A DNA stretch of 64,000 bases, taken from contig CAVJTH010000006.1 of NCBI GenBank assembly GCA_963652365.1, positions 1 through 64,000 on the forward strand, read 5' to 3'. The number at the start of each line of letters is the position of its first letter. Position 1 is the first letter of the stretch. The stretch is from Hallerella sp963652365. GTDB lineage: Bacteria; Fibrobacterota; Fibrobacteria; Fibrobacterales; Fibrobacteraceae. Positions 1 through 7,895 of the stretch are shown here, piece by piece. Below the pieces are notes generated by a model, which saw nothing but the letters and a program-made list of their open reading frames with translations, did no database searches and had not been told where the DNA came from. The translations under genes and the position numbers were made by a program.

Positions 1-278
1 ACTGGAAGTGGCTGCACTGAAAGTGCAGGGTTTTAACCGTTTATTGGACAATAAACAGGCCTGTTGACCTGAATTTTCTGGATGTGTCCCGGGTAACGGA
101 TATGAGCGGCCTTTTTGTGAATTGGGCGAATACGCTTTTTAAATGCAAAATCAAGCTCGATATTAGCCAGTGGGATGTTTCGAATGTGACGAAGATGGCG
201 CATATGTTCAAGGGTTGCGACGATGTGGACTTCGGCGACCTGAGCAAGTGGGACCGCTCAAAGGTGACGGACTGCTAG
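1..278 (+). pseudogene. Frameshifted C-terminal remnant of a DUF285 paralogue (copy A, 5' end outside window)
   Basis: The last third reads as the same module found at the end of the next five genes: DLNFLDVSRVTDMSG, then LDISQWDVSNVTKMAHMF, and a final RSKVTDC before the stop at 276-278. Upstream of position about 57 that frame has a stop at 18-20, while the frame one base earlier (from position 2) reads a plausible paralogue sequence ending LLDNKQ and then stops. Removing one G from the GG near 58-60 joins the two frames into LLDNKQPVDLNFLDVS, matching LDKPFDLNFLDVS in copy B. I therefore read it as a copy broken by a +1 frameshift; a sequencing error in the G run is the alternative. A GTG at 84 could restart a 64-residue protein but has no clear ribosome binding site. 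Confidence 0.6.
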
Positions 279-322
279 GCGTTGTTGGTTTAGCGAGTAA
301 AATTTTTTGAGGAGATTTGAAT

Positions 323-1849
323 ATGAAGGATGCTGTGAACTTTTTAAGACTCTCGGGAAATCCCGAACGCGTCAAGGAACTTAAAGAGCGGGCGAATCGT
401 GATGGCCTCGTCTTCAATTTTGAAGCCTTTGTTCCCGTCGATGACAAAGATCCGGAATGCCAATCAAAGGAAGATGGCGTGGAAAAGTTTGACTTAAAAA
501 AATGGCAACGCGAGCACTGGGGGGTGGAATCGAACGCGATGGATGGCGAGATTAAAGATGAAGCGCCCGGATCAATATTCTATGCGTTTAAGACGGCAAG
601 GGCGGAGTTGTGGAGCGAATCTCCTGTAAAAGTTGCGCGTGCGCTAAGAACACTCTATCCCGATTTAGAGATTGCCTGGGAGTGCTGTGGCGAACGAAGA
701 AATGCCGATTTATCAAAAACCGATATCCGCTTTGATTATTACGACGAGAACGGAGGCTTGTTAAAGACATTGAAAGACCCGAGAGAGGTATTTTATAACC
801 GACTTCTAATGGATGCGGAGAATATCGAAAAATTCAGGAAACTCTACCCCAACAAACGCAAATCCGATTTGTTTCTTTTGTCGAGGATCATTCCAGAGCC
901 CGACAACGAATCGGAGGAATGGTGGGATTACAACTACTATAATGTTGATATACGAGATTTTGATCCGGATTTGGGTGGAGAAAGTAATCTGTTTTTTCAA
1001 AAAGACGATATCGGGAAGGCCCTTGCCGCATGGCGGTATGAAAACTGGGGGACTCCTAGCGAAGCCATGTACGAAGATGATTGTGGTGTTTTTGGTTGTT
1101 ACCTACCTTCCTCTTCAGATTCAGCAGAAAAAGATAAAGAATGTGTTGAAGAATTGGCGGAAGAAGGAATTTGCTTTTATACGCTAGCTCTCCCGCCATT
1201 GAAAATATACAGGAAAATGGCAGAGGACGGTCTCGTGTTTAAAGTCGAGTGGCGTTCTTGCTCTCGGGACTGGAACCTGGTGTACAATGACAAGTGGAGC
1301 CATGGCGAAGGACAAGTTGTCAACGGGTGTTTCTTGAATGAAGCGGGTCCGATAACCAGTGTGGAAAGAAGGTGGATTGATGAAGAGGATGTGTTCCGGT
1401 TAAGTGACAAGGATTCGTACAAAGGAGAACAAATTATCGTCCGAAACAGAAAGCACCTGGACCAGCTGATGAAATGCATAAGGGATAACATCAGGCGAAC
1501 TTTGGATTCGCTACAGGACAATAAGCGTGTTTGGAACTTAATCCCAGAAGACCTTTCCCTTGTAGGAGAAAACCTGTACCAACTGGACAAGCCTTTTGAC
1601 CTGAACTTTTTGGACGTGTCCCGTGTGACAGACATGAGCGGGCTTTTCAATGGCTTTGAAATTTCTTTCTTTATCACGAAACCCGATGTTCAAAAGAGAC
1701 GCTTCAAGTGTCGCTGCAAAATCAAGCTCGACATCAGCAAGTGGGATGTTTCGAACGTAACGAATATGGCGCACATGTTCGACGGCTGCGAAAATGTGGA
1801 CTTTGGTGACCTGAGCGGGTGGGACCGCTCGAAGGTGAAGGAGTGCTGA
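323..1849 (+). CDS. Two YubB/Api92 ferredoxin-like domains plus C-terminal DUF285 module (copy B)
   Basis: This 508-residue protein has no signal peptide and is probably cytoplasmic. Residues about 8-160 and 165-345 each resemble the YubB/Api92 (DUF1281-type) ferredoxin-like domain of plasmid and phage proteins: a W-x-x-x-(H/N)WG(V/T)-x-S-x-AM signature (WQREHWGVESNAM and WRYENWGTPSEAM), followed by a YAFKTA or ALPPLKIYRKM strand and a YPDLEI-like strand. Near residue 375 comes a VRNRKHLDQL segment shared with all the paralogues, then the BspA/Mycoplasma-type DUF285 module (about 430-508) ending KVKEC. ATG 323 is chosen because GGAG lies 8 nt upstream; a TTG at 317 is in frame but poorly placed. 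It is followed 2 nt later by copy C. No enzymatic residues are apparent and its function is unknown. The call rests on motifs only. Confidence 0.75.
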   Translation: MKDAVNFLRLSGNPERVKELKERANRDGLVFNFEAFVPVDDKDPECQSKEDGVEKFDLKKWQREHWGVESNAMDGEIKDEAPGSIFYAFKTARAELWSESPVKVARALRTLYPDLEIAWECCGERRNADLSKTDIRFDYYDENGGLLKTLKDPREVFYNRLLMDAENIEKFRKLYPNKRKSDLFLLSRIIPEPDNESEEWWDYNYYNVDIRDFDPDLGGESNLFFQKDDIGKALAAWRYENWGTPSEAMYEDDCGVFGCYLPSSSDSAEKDKECVEELAEEGICFYTLALPPLKIYRKMAEDGLVFKVEWRSCSRDWNLVYNDKWSHGEGQVVNGCFLNEAGPITSVERRWIDEEDVFRLSDKDSYKGEQIIVRNRKHLDQLMKCIRDNIRRTLDSLQDNKRVWNLIPEDLSLVGENLYQLDKPFDLNFLDVSRVTDMSGLFNGFEISFFITKPDVQKRRFKCRCKIKLDISKWDVSNVTNMAHMFDGCENVDFGDLSGWDRSKVKEC

Positions 1850-1851
1850 GT

Positions 1852-3336
1852 ATGGATAACATCAAAATAGATAGAAATAGAGTCGCTGCGATTAAAGCTC
1901 GTGCTTTGGCAAGATTGTGCCAGGGTGAATGGATTTGGAACTTTTTGAGAATCACGGGAAATCCCGAACGCATCAAGGAGCTTAAAGAGCGGGCGAACCT
2001 GAACGGGCGCGTCTTCAATTTCGAAGCGTTTATTCCCATGGATGGCAAGGATTTTCGGGAGTATCCGGGAGGTCGATTCGGCTGGAGGCTGAAACACTGG
2101 GGAACGGAACAGAACGCGAGAAGCGGAATCATCAAGGAAGATGAGCCCGACTCGATACTCTATGCGTTTAGAACGATAGGCGATAGCCCAAAAGTTTTTG
2201 GTGCGCTGAAAGATTTCTGTCCCGATTTAGAAATCAATGAGCGGCACTGCTGTTACCCGGTAAAGGTTGCCCAAAGGTTAAAAGCGCTCTATCCCGATTT
2301 GGATATCGACTGGAGCTGCCAACCTATCATTATGGAGGGCAAGCCTTGTCCGTGCTTTAATGAAGACGATATTGCGTTGGAAGAATATGATGAGCATGGA
2401 GGCTTGAAAGGGTGTGATTTTCTAAATTCCATCACTATGGACGATGAGAATATCAGGAAGTTCAAGAGCCTTTACGGGGAAAGCGGCTTTTCTTTTTCGA
2501 TGATAATCCCCGAGTCCCCGAATAAAAACATATCGGAAAACAGGATCGACAGGGTGAGCCAAGATTATAGCGATAGAGAAAAATGGCGCTATGAAAATTG
2601 GGGAACTCCTGGCGATGCGTTCTTTTATGGTGGCAAGCTTGAAGCGGAAAATGTGCTGGGCGGAACACGCTGTTTTTGTACGCACGCTCTTCCGCCTTTC
2701 AAAATCTACAGGAAAATGGCGGAAGACGGTCTTGTGTTTGAAATCAAGTGGGAATCCGAAGCCCATAGCCGGTGGGCTCACGGAAGCGGGCAAGTTGTCG
2801 ATGGTCGCTTTCGATATAAAAAAGCCATGATGATGGGTAAAGAAGAAAAGACTCTAAACGAAAAAGTCGAGGCGCTGTTTTGCAGGATTCCACCTGAAAA
2901 GCCATCGCTTATCGTCCGGAACCGTGAACACCTGGACGAATTAATCGCCTGTTTGCGGCGACGAATCAAGCAAAATGTGGATTCTTTTCTTGGAAACTGC
3001 GAGAATCTTCGAGGTGTTTCAAAAAAAGCCTTTGATGAAATCATTGGTTTTGATATCTCCTATGTAGGGAAAAATGTGGTGAAATTGAACAAGACGCTAG
3101 ACCTGAACTTTTGGGACGTATCCCGGGTGACGGATATGAGTTTTCTTTTCAAGGACTTTGGCTTCTTGGATTTCGAGTATCCCAAACCTCGCAAATTCCA
3201 TTGCCGAATCAAGCTCGACATTAGCCGGTGGGACGTTTCGAAGGTGACGAAGATGGCGCATATGTTCGATGGCTGCGACTATGTGGACTTCGGCGACCTG
3301 AGCGGGTGGGACCGCTCGAAAGTGACGGATTGCTAG
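1852..3336 (+). CDS. Two YubB/Api92 ferredoxin-like domains plus C-terminal DUF285 module (copy C)
   Basis: This 494-residue paralogue of copy B has the same order: NFLRITGNPERIKELKERA near the N-terminus, WRLKHWGTEQNARSG and later WRYENWGTPGDAF as the two ferredoxin-like signatures, YAFRTIG and ALPPFKIYRKMAEDGL strands, then VRNREHLDELI and a DUF285 module ending RSKVTDC. A segment of roughly 20 residues around PDLEI appears twice in the first domain (SPKVFGALKDFCPDLEI, then PVKVAQRLKALYPDLDI), a local duplication missing from copy B. ATG 1852 is 2 nt after the stop of copy B and has GGAG 8 nt upstream, inside the end of copy B, so the pair is probably translationally coupled. Its function is unknown. 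Confidence 0.75.
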   Translation: MDNIKIDRNRVAAIKARALARLCQGEWIWNFLRITGNPERIKELKERANLNGRVFNFEAFIPMDGKDFREYPGGRFGWRLKHWGTEQNARSGIIKEDEPDSILYAFRTIGDSPKVFGALKDFCPDLEINERHCCYPVKVAQRLKALYPDLDIDWSCQPIIMEGKPCPCFNEDDIALEEYDEHGGLKGCDFLNSITMDDENIRKFKSLYGESGFSFSMIIPESPNKNISENRIDRVSQDYSDREKWRYENWGTPGDAFFYGGKLEAENVLGGTRCFCTHALPPFKIYRKMAEDGLVFEIKWESEAHSRWAHGSGQVVDGRFRYKKAMMMGKEEKTLNEKVEALFCRIPPEKPSLIVRNREHLDELIACLRRRIKQNVDSFLGNCENLRGVSKKAFDEIIGFDISYVGKNVVKLNKTLDLNFWDVSRVTDMSFLFKDFGFLDFEYPKPRKFHCRIKLDISRWDVSKVTKMAHMFDGCDYVDFGDLSGWDRSKVTDC

Positions 3337-3377
3337 GGTTATCGGCTTAGGGATAAACTTTTTCAGGAGACTTGAAG

Positions 3378-3853
3378 ATGGGTAAAGTAAAATTGCTTTT
3401 GTCGGAGCGTCGGATTATCGAATGTGCTGTTGTCGGTGTGGATGAAGACGGGAGTTTCCCTGATGGGGAAACTCGGCGGTAAAAACGATTGTTGTTCGAA
3501 ACCGCAAACATCTGGATGCATTGATAGAATATGTGCGGAATGAAGCCCGTGCAGCGACCGGAAAAGAATGTCTCTGTTGCATTTCAGAAATAAACGGCAA
3601 TGTCGTCGATTTGGGAGTAACGCTCGACCTGAACTTTTTGGACGTGTCGAAAGTAACGGACATGAGCGGACTTTTCAAGGGATTTGACGTGTCGCCGAAT
3701 CCCGAAGAAGGCTGGTATTGCAAAATACATATCGACATCAGCCAGTGGAACGTTTCGAAGGTGACGAAGATGGCGCACATGTTCGAAGACTGCGACCATG
3801 TGGACTTCGGCGACCTGAGCAAGTGGGACCGCTCGAAAGTGACGGACTGCTAG
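3378..3853 (+). pseudogene. Frameshifted short DUF285 paralogue (copy D)
   Basis: An ATG at 3378, preceded by a CAGGAGA ribosome binding site, reads MGKVKLLLSERRIIECAVVG and stops at 3480-3482. The frame shifted by -1 then reads WGNSAVKTIVVRNRKHLDAL and runs through the DUF285 module to a stop at 3851-3853 with the usual RSKVTDC end. Copies E and F keep both halves in one frame (LERRII...VRDREHLNAL and LSERHIIEY...VRDREHLDAL), so D is a broken copy. The break lies between 3461 and 3482, near a GGGG run. The zero frame has no standard slippery heptamer, so programmed frameshifting is unlikely. A TTG at 3521 could restart a 110-residue product. Confidence 0.65.
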
Positions 3854-3886
3854 TCAGCCGATAGGAAGCTTTTTGAGGTGACTTGT

Positions 3887-4375
3887 ATGGGCAAATTGGA
3901 AACCACGGTAGAACTAACAACCAAGTTGGAACGGCGAATCATCCAATACTCCTTGGATGATTTAGGCAGGGGGCGCATCAGGAATTTTATCGAAAAGCTT
4001 GGATTAAAAATCGCCGTGCGAGACCGGGAACATTTAAACGCCTTGTTGGAGCATGTGCAGGAATTTATTTCGGGCGATACGGAATGCATGCCGCTCCGTA
4101 GAATTGCAGGAATAAACGGCAATGTCGTCGATTTGGGAGTGACGCTCGACCTGAACTTTCTGGATGTTTCCCGAGTGACGGACATGAGCGGACTTTTTAA
4201 GGGCTTTGACGTGTCACCGACCCCCGAAAAAGATTGGCATTACAAAATACGCCTCGACATCAGCAAATGGGATGTTTCGAAGGTGACGAAGATGGCGCAC
4301 ATGTTCGATGGCTGCGAAAACGTGGACTTCGGCGACTTGAGCCATTGGGACCGCTCGAAGGTGACGGACTGCTAG
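3887..4375 (+). CDS. Short DUF285 paralogue without ferredoxin-like domains (copy E)
   Basis: This 162-residue protein lacks a signal peptide. It starts with a TKLERRIIQYSL helix, has the shared VRDREHLNALLEHVQEF segment near residue 45-65, then INGNVVDLGVTLDLNFLDVS and a DUF285 module with DVSRVTDMSG and LDISKWDVSKVTKMAHMF units, ending RSKVTDC. The INGNVVDLGVTLDLNF stretch is identical to copy D, so D and E are recent duplicates. ATG 3887 follows a TTTTTGAGGTGACTTGT spacer carrying GAGG, the same spacer type as before the other copies. It probably belongs to one transcription unit with its neighbours. Function is unknown. Confidence 0.7.
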   Translation: MGKLETTVELTTKLERRIIQYSLDDLGRGRIRNFIEKLGLKIAVRDREHLNALLEHVQEFISGDTECMPLRRIAGINGNVVDLGVTLDLNFLDVSRVTDMSGLFKGFDVSPTPEKDWHYKIRLDISKWDVSKVTKMAHMFDGCENVDFGDLSHWDRSKVTDC

Positions 4376-4407
4376 GCGGTTGGATAGTTTTTTGAGGAAA
4401 CCTGGAT

Positions 4408-4986
4408 ATGAATAATTTGAAAACAATTAAGCCTGTGACATTGTCGGAACGGCACATTATCGAGTATGCTGTTTCCGGCGATTTGAGCGAGAGTGACTAC
4501 GAAAGAATCTATCGAATGGATTCGTTGACTAGGGAACTTTTCGAAGACATTTATTCATCGGTCCTTGATTCTGTTTTTAAAAAAAGACCGCGCGAAGAGA
4601 AAAAGACGATTACCGTGCGGGACAGGGAACATCTAGACGCCTTGCTCGGCTATGCGCAAGAGTTCCTCAGGGTCGAAATCGGGGGAATGCCTTGCCGCAG
4701 AATTAGAAAAATCGATGATAATATCGTGGATCTCGACATTGAGATAAACCTGAACTTTTTGGACGTGTCGAACGTGACGGATATGAGCGACATTTTCAAA
4801 AATTTTGACGCATCGCCTTGTCCTGAAAAGGGATGGCATTGTAAAGTATGCTTGAATATTGACCATTGGAATATGTCGAACGTGACGAATATCTCTCATA
4901 TGCTGGACGGTAAATATGTGGAAATTGCCAGCTTGGACAAGTGGAAACGTTTTGAGGCTTCATGTTTGAAATCATCGGAATGCTAG
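4408..4986 (+). CDS. Divergent short DUF285 paralogue (copy F)
   Basis: This 192-residue protein is the most diverged array member. It begins with an LSERHIIEYAV segment, has an acidic insert, then TVRDREHLDALLGYAQEF and a DUF285-like end in which the second repeat is degenerate (NMSNVTNISHMLDG) and RSKVTDC is replaced by a longer tail ending SSEC. ATG 4408 follows TTTTTTGAGGAAACCTGGAT, whose GAGG serves as ribosome binding site. The last 25 nt overlap the start of the M15-type peptidase gene at 4962, so translation of the two is probably coupled. The overlap ties the array to an envelope protein. Function is unknown. Confidence 0.7.
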   Translation: MNNLKTIKPVTLSERHIIEYAVSGDLSESDYERIYRMDSLTRELFEDIYSSVLDSVFKKRPREEKKTITVRDREHLDALLGYAQEFLRVEIGGMPCRRIRKIDDNIVDLDIEINLNFLDVSNVTDMSDIFKNFDASPCPEKGWHCKVCLNIDHWNMSNVTNISHMLDGKYVEIASLDKWKRFEASCLKSSEC

Positions 4987-5597
4987 TTGTCGGCGTGCTA
5001 GTTGTCGCCATTGCCATTGCCCTCCTGGTGCTGGTCGTCAAAATCGCGCTGGTCCTTTTGCCCATCGCCCTTGTCATCGGGGCTATCTGCCTTGTCGTTT
5101 TCTTCTGCGACGGTGGGCATGATATCGGAAGCTATATTGACAGCTACCGACAGCCAAAGACCGAAAAAGTCGAGCGGCGCGTTGTAAGGTTTCGCGACCC
5201 GGTCCAGCGGGATTTTCACGAAGAGGCGGTTTCCCTGATCCGGCAAAAGGCGGGAGTGAACCTTTCCACGATCCGTCCGGAAATCGATTCCGCCATTTCG
5301 GTGGTGGTGTGGGTCTATCGCATGTTCGCCGAAGACGACGACTTCATGCCGCTTCTCACGAGCGCCGATGACTACGAAGGCCATGCGCCAAGATCGGCGC
5401 ACTACGCGGGCGCTGCCATCGACTTCCGCATCAAGGACATGGGATCTATGGACGACCGCAGGGAACTGGCCAAAAAGGTTCGCGACGAGTTGGGCGAACG
5501 TTTTTTCGTCCTTCACGAGGATATCGGGACTTCCAACGAGCATCTGCATGTCCAGCTGAAAAACGGTTCGTATGACCGAAGCGTCGTCTGGAAATAA
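4962..5597 (+). CDS. Membrane-anchored M15-type zinc D,D-peptidase-like protein
   Basis: The 211-residue product has a very hydrophobic N-terminus (about residues 4-49), long enough for one long or two short membrane segments and followed by a soluble domain. The soluble part carries the M15/VanY-type signature: SAHYAGAAID (Ser145, His147, Asp154) matches SxHxxGxAxD, and NEHLHVQL (His194, His196) matches the C-terminal H-x-H. M15 enzymes are zinc D-Ala-D-Ala or D,L peptidases acting on peptidoglycan stem peptides; an outward-facing cell-wall hydrolase role is inferred. The start ATG 4962 lies inside copy F with GAGG 5 nt upstream. The family call is fairly firm, but substrate and purpose in this cluster are not known. 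Confidence 0.75.
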   Translation: MFEIIGMLVVGVLVVAIAIALLVLVVKIALVLLPIALVIGAICLVVFFCDGGHDIGSYIDSYRQPKTEKVERRVVRFRDPVQRDFHEEAVSLIRQKAGVNLSTIRPEIDSAISVVVWVYRMFAEDDDFMPLLTSADDYEGHAPRSAHYAGAAIDFRIKDMGSMDDRRELAKKVRDELGERFFVLHEDIGTSNEHLHVQLKNGSYDRSVVWK

Positions 5598-5613
5598 TTT
5601 CATGGAGAAAACG

Positions 5614-6012
5614 ATGAAAAAAATTATCGCCCTTCTGTTCGCTTTAGTCGTTGCGCCTTTTGCCGACGATATGTGTACGGGGATTCGCAACCAGTTGCTG
5701 TTCACGATTCCGTTCCAGGAGACTACTTTGTGCCACGTAATTGGGGCCGTTCCTTACCATGGTCTCATGGGATTCTCCATTGAAATGATAGACGGCTCCA
5801 AAATGGCTACAATCTATGAGGAAGAATATGAAAACGAGGGTGCGATAGTCGATGACGAATACTCGCTAAAATTTATCCGGTGCATCGAAGATGACGACAA
5901 GTTTTCCCGGCAATATATGACTTCCCGGCAGATTGTCGATAAACTGTTGCGCTCTACGGTTTGCAGCGATTCCTACCGGTTTTCTGTCGTTCCGGATGTC
6001 GCTAGGGAGTAG
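5614..6012 (+). CDS. Small secreted protein of unknown function
   Basis: This is a 132-residue protein with a clear Sec signal peptide (MKKIIALLFALVVAPFA), probably cut after PFA, leaving a mature protein of about 115 acidic residues with five cysteines. ATG 5614 is chosen over the in-frame ATG 5602 because GGAG lies 6 nt before it and because the signal peptide then starts at the usual MKK. It follows the M15-type peptidase gene by 16 nt and probably shares its transcript. I do not recognise the mature sequence. A periplasmic partner or inhibitor of the peptidase is possible, but only location suggests it. Confidence 0.65.
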   Translation: MKKIIALLFALVVAPFADDMCTGIRNQLLFTIPFQETTLCHVIGAVPYHGLMGFSIEMIDGSKMATIYEEEYENEGAIVDDEYSLKFIRCIEDDDKFSRQYMTSRQIVDKLLRSTVCSDSYRFSVVPDVARE

Positions 6013-6175
6013 GGATTAGCTTGCGGACGGCTAGGCTTTTTGTCGCCAAGCGACCTGTTTCCGCCTGTCGGCGGAGGGTAGGCGCCTGACCGGCGATGGG
6101 CTTGTTCAGCGCTTAGTAGAGAGTGCTTAGAATTTAGAAATCCCAGCGAACTTTTCACGCTAGAACCTAGACGTC

Positions 6176-6286
6176 CGCGGAACTCCACACTCCACTCTTC
6201 ACTCTTCACACTCAACTGATTCCTGTTTCCTGACTTCTGATTCCTCTTTACTATCAACTCTCCACTATCCACTAAATTCCGCCCAC
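6176..6286 (+). repeat. Degenerate pyrimidine-rich strand-asymmetric repeat
   Basis: This stretch consists of variants of short units such as ACTCTTCACTCTTCACACTC, TGATTCCTGTTTCCTGAC and TCTCCACTATCCACTA. G is almost absent from the plus strand. The units are imperfect and lie head to tail, so it is low-complexity sequence rather than a transposon or a CRISPR array. The preceding TTAGTAGAGAGTGCTTAGAATTTAGAAATC (6115-6144, written here only as context) has a similar word-like repetitiveness on the other strand. Confidence 0.55.
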
Positions 6287-6344
6287 TAACCCCTGCTTCC
6301 TCGGCCGCTAAATCCGCATCGCTGGCGGTCCTTCGCCCCTGAAA

Positions 6345-6354
6345 TTTCTATCTT
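6345..6354 (+). promoter_or_regulatory. Extended -10-like motif of lysS
   Basis: TTTCTATCTT lies 32 nt before the lysS start codon. The same extended motif precedes rpsD, dgt and the gene at 22947, and a close variant precedes prfC. No TTGACA-like -35 is visible. A short leader of about 25 nt with AGGA near the start codon would result. Confidence 0.45.
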
Positions 6355-6386
6355 TTCCGCGGAAACTTTTTACAGGATTCTTTCAC

Positions 6387-7886
6387 ATGCAAGACATGAA
6401 CGATCAGGTACAGGCTCGGCTCGACAAACTCGAAAAATTCAGGGAGATGGGCGTAAACCCGTATCCGCACAAATTCAACCGTACGCATTCGTCCGAAATG
6501 CTCCGCGCACAAAAGGACGAACTGTTGAAATCCGGCGAAAAGATTTCGTTTGCGGGACGCGTCGTCCGTTACAACCGCAAGGGAAAGCTCTGCTTCATGC
6601 ACCTGAAGGACCGCTACGGGCGTCTGCAGATCGTCTGCGCCAAGGACATCGTCGGCGAACAGGACTACGAAATCGTCAAGATGACGGACTTCGGCGATTT
6701 TCTCGGCGTCGAAGGGACGATGATGGAAACGAAGACGGGCGAATATTCCGTCAAGGCCGATCGGATCGTGATGCTTTCGAAGGCTGTGCGTCCGCTGCCC
6801 GTTCCGAAGGAAGTCATCGACGAGAACGGCAACAAGAAAGTCTTCAACGAGTTCAAGGACGTCGATTCGCGTTACCGCGAGCGTTACATCGACATGGCGC
6901 TGAACGATGACGTCCGCAACGTTTTTCTCAAGCGGAGCCGTATCCTGCAGGCGATTCGGGAATATCTTCTCGAAAACAAGTTCATCGAAGTGGAAACTCC
7001 GACGCTTCAGCCGATCTACGGCGGAGCGAATGCGAAGCCTTTCACCACGCACCACAATGCGGCGGACATGACGCTCTACCTCCGCGTTGCCCCGGAACTT
7101 TACCTGAAGCGTTGCATCGTCGGCGGCATGGAGCGCGTTTTCGAGTTCAGCAAGAACTTCCGGAACGAAGGCATGGACCGCACGCACAGCCCGGAATTTA
7201 CGGGACTCGAATTTTACCAGGCCTATGCGGACTACAACGACATGATGGTCCACTTCGAAAACATCTACGAGCGGGCGGCGATCGCCGCGAACGGCACGAC
7301 GAAGGTGAACTACCAGGGAACGGAAATCGACTTCAAGGCGCCGTGGCCGCGCATTTCCATGTATGACGCACTGAAGCAGTATGCCGGATACGACGTGAAG
7401 TCCATGTCGGACGAGGACCTCAAGGCGGAGCTCAAAAAGCTCGGCGCGACGATGGACGGCGAATGGAGCCGCGGACGCGCGATCATCGAGCTTTTCGAGT
7501 TCACGGTGGAAAAGAAGCTTGTCCAGCCGACGTTCATCAAGGACATGCCGAAGGAAAGCACGCCGCTCTGCAAGAGCCATCGCGAAGATGCCGACCTGAT
7601 CGAACAGTTCGAACCCTACGCGAACGGCTGGGAACTCGGCAACGCCTACACGGAACTGAACGACCCGATTCGCCAGCGCGCGCTTCTCGAGGACCAGGTC
7701 CGGCGCGGTCGCGGCGGCGAAGGCGAAACGCATCCGATGGACGAGAACTTTATCCACGCGGTGGAGTCGGGGCTTCCTCCGACCGGCGGTGTCGGCTTCG
7801 GAATCGATCGCATGGTGATGCTTCTCACGAACCAGCAGACCATCCGCGATGTCATCCTCTTCCCGCTGATGAAACCGGAGAACTAG
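6387..7886 (+). CDS. lysS: Lysyl-tRNA synthetase, class II
   Basis: This 499-residue protein has the usual length and order of class II LysRS: an N-terminal OB-fold anticodon-binding domain (about residues 50-150, with SFAGRVVRYNRKGKLCFMHL) and a class II catalytic core. Visible motifs are motif 1 around FIEVETPTLQPIYGGANAKP, motif 2 with FEFSKNFRNEGMDRTHSPEF, and motif 3 with GGVGFGIDRMVMLLT near the C-terminus. It attaches lysine to tRNA-Lys in the cytoplasm. ATG 6387 has AGGA about 12 nt upstream. A strong terminator-like hairpin follows immediately, so lysS is probably its own transcription unit. Confidence 0.95.
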   Translation: MQDMNDQVQARLDKLEKFREMGVNPYPHKFNRTHSSEMLRAQKDELLKSGEKISFAGRVVRYNRKGKLCFMHLKDRYGRLQIVCAKDIVGEQDYEIVKMTDFGDFLGVEGTMMETKTGEYSVKADRIVMLSKAVRPLPVPKEVIDENGNKKVFNEFKDVDSRYRERYIDMALNDDVRNVFLKRSRILQAIREYLLENKFIEVETPTLQPIYGGANAKPFTTHHNAADMTLYLRVAPELYLKRCIVGGMERVFEFSKNFRNEGMDRTHSPEFTGLEFYQAYADYNDMMVHFENIYERAAIAANGTTKVNYQGTEIDFKAPWPRISMYDALKQYAGYDVKSMSDEDLKAELKKLGATMDGEWSRGRAIIELFEFTVEKKLVQPTFIKDMPKESTPLCKSHREDADLIEQFEPYANGWELGNAYTELNDPIRQRALLEDQVRRGRGGEGETHPMDENFIHAVESGLPPTGGVGFGIDRMVMLLTNQQTIRDVILFPLMKPEN

Positions 7887-7895
7887 TCCTTGAAC

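Larger units (their letters stand above)
6013..6386 (+). other. Non-coding gap with degenerate repeats before lysS
   Basis: No convincing gene is present in these 374 bases. The first part holds a small inverted repeat (TCCGCC TGTC GGCGGA, about 6059-6074) without a T-run. The middle is the pyrimidine-rich repeat described separately, and the last 50 bases hold the lysS promoter-like sequence. The minus-strand open frame across it (5973-6272) has the spurious serine, asparagine and arginine content expected of translated repeats. Confidence 0.6.

Noticed and set aside
3440..3500. Programmed -1 frameshift in copy D
   Set aside because: The zero frame has no in-phase X-XXY-YYZ heptamer, and the neighbouring homologues need no shift; a mutation or sequencing error is simpler.
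5973..6272. 99-codon minus-strand frame in the lysS gap
   Set aside because: Its Ser/Asn/Arg/Glu repeats come from translating the pyrimidine-rich repeat, and it has no start signal.
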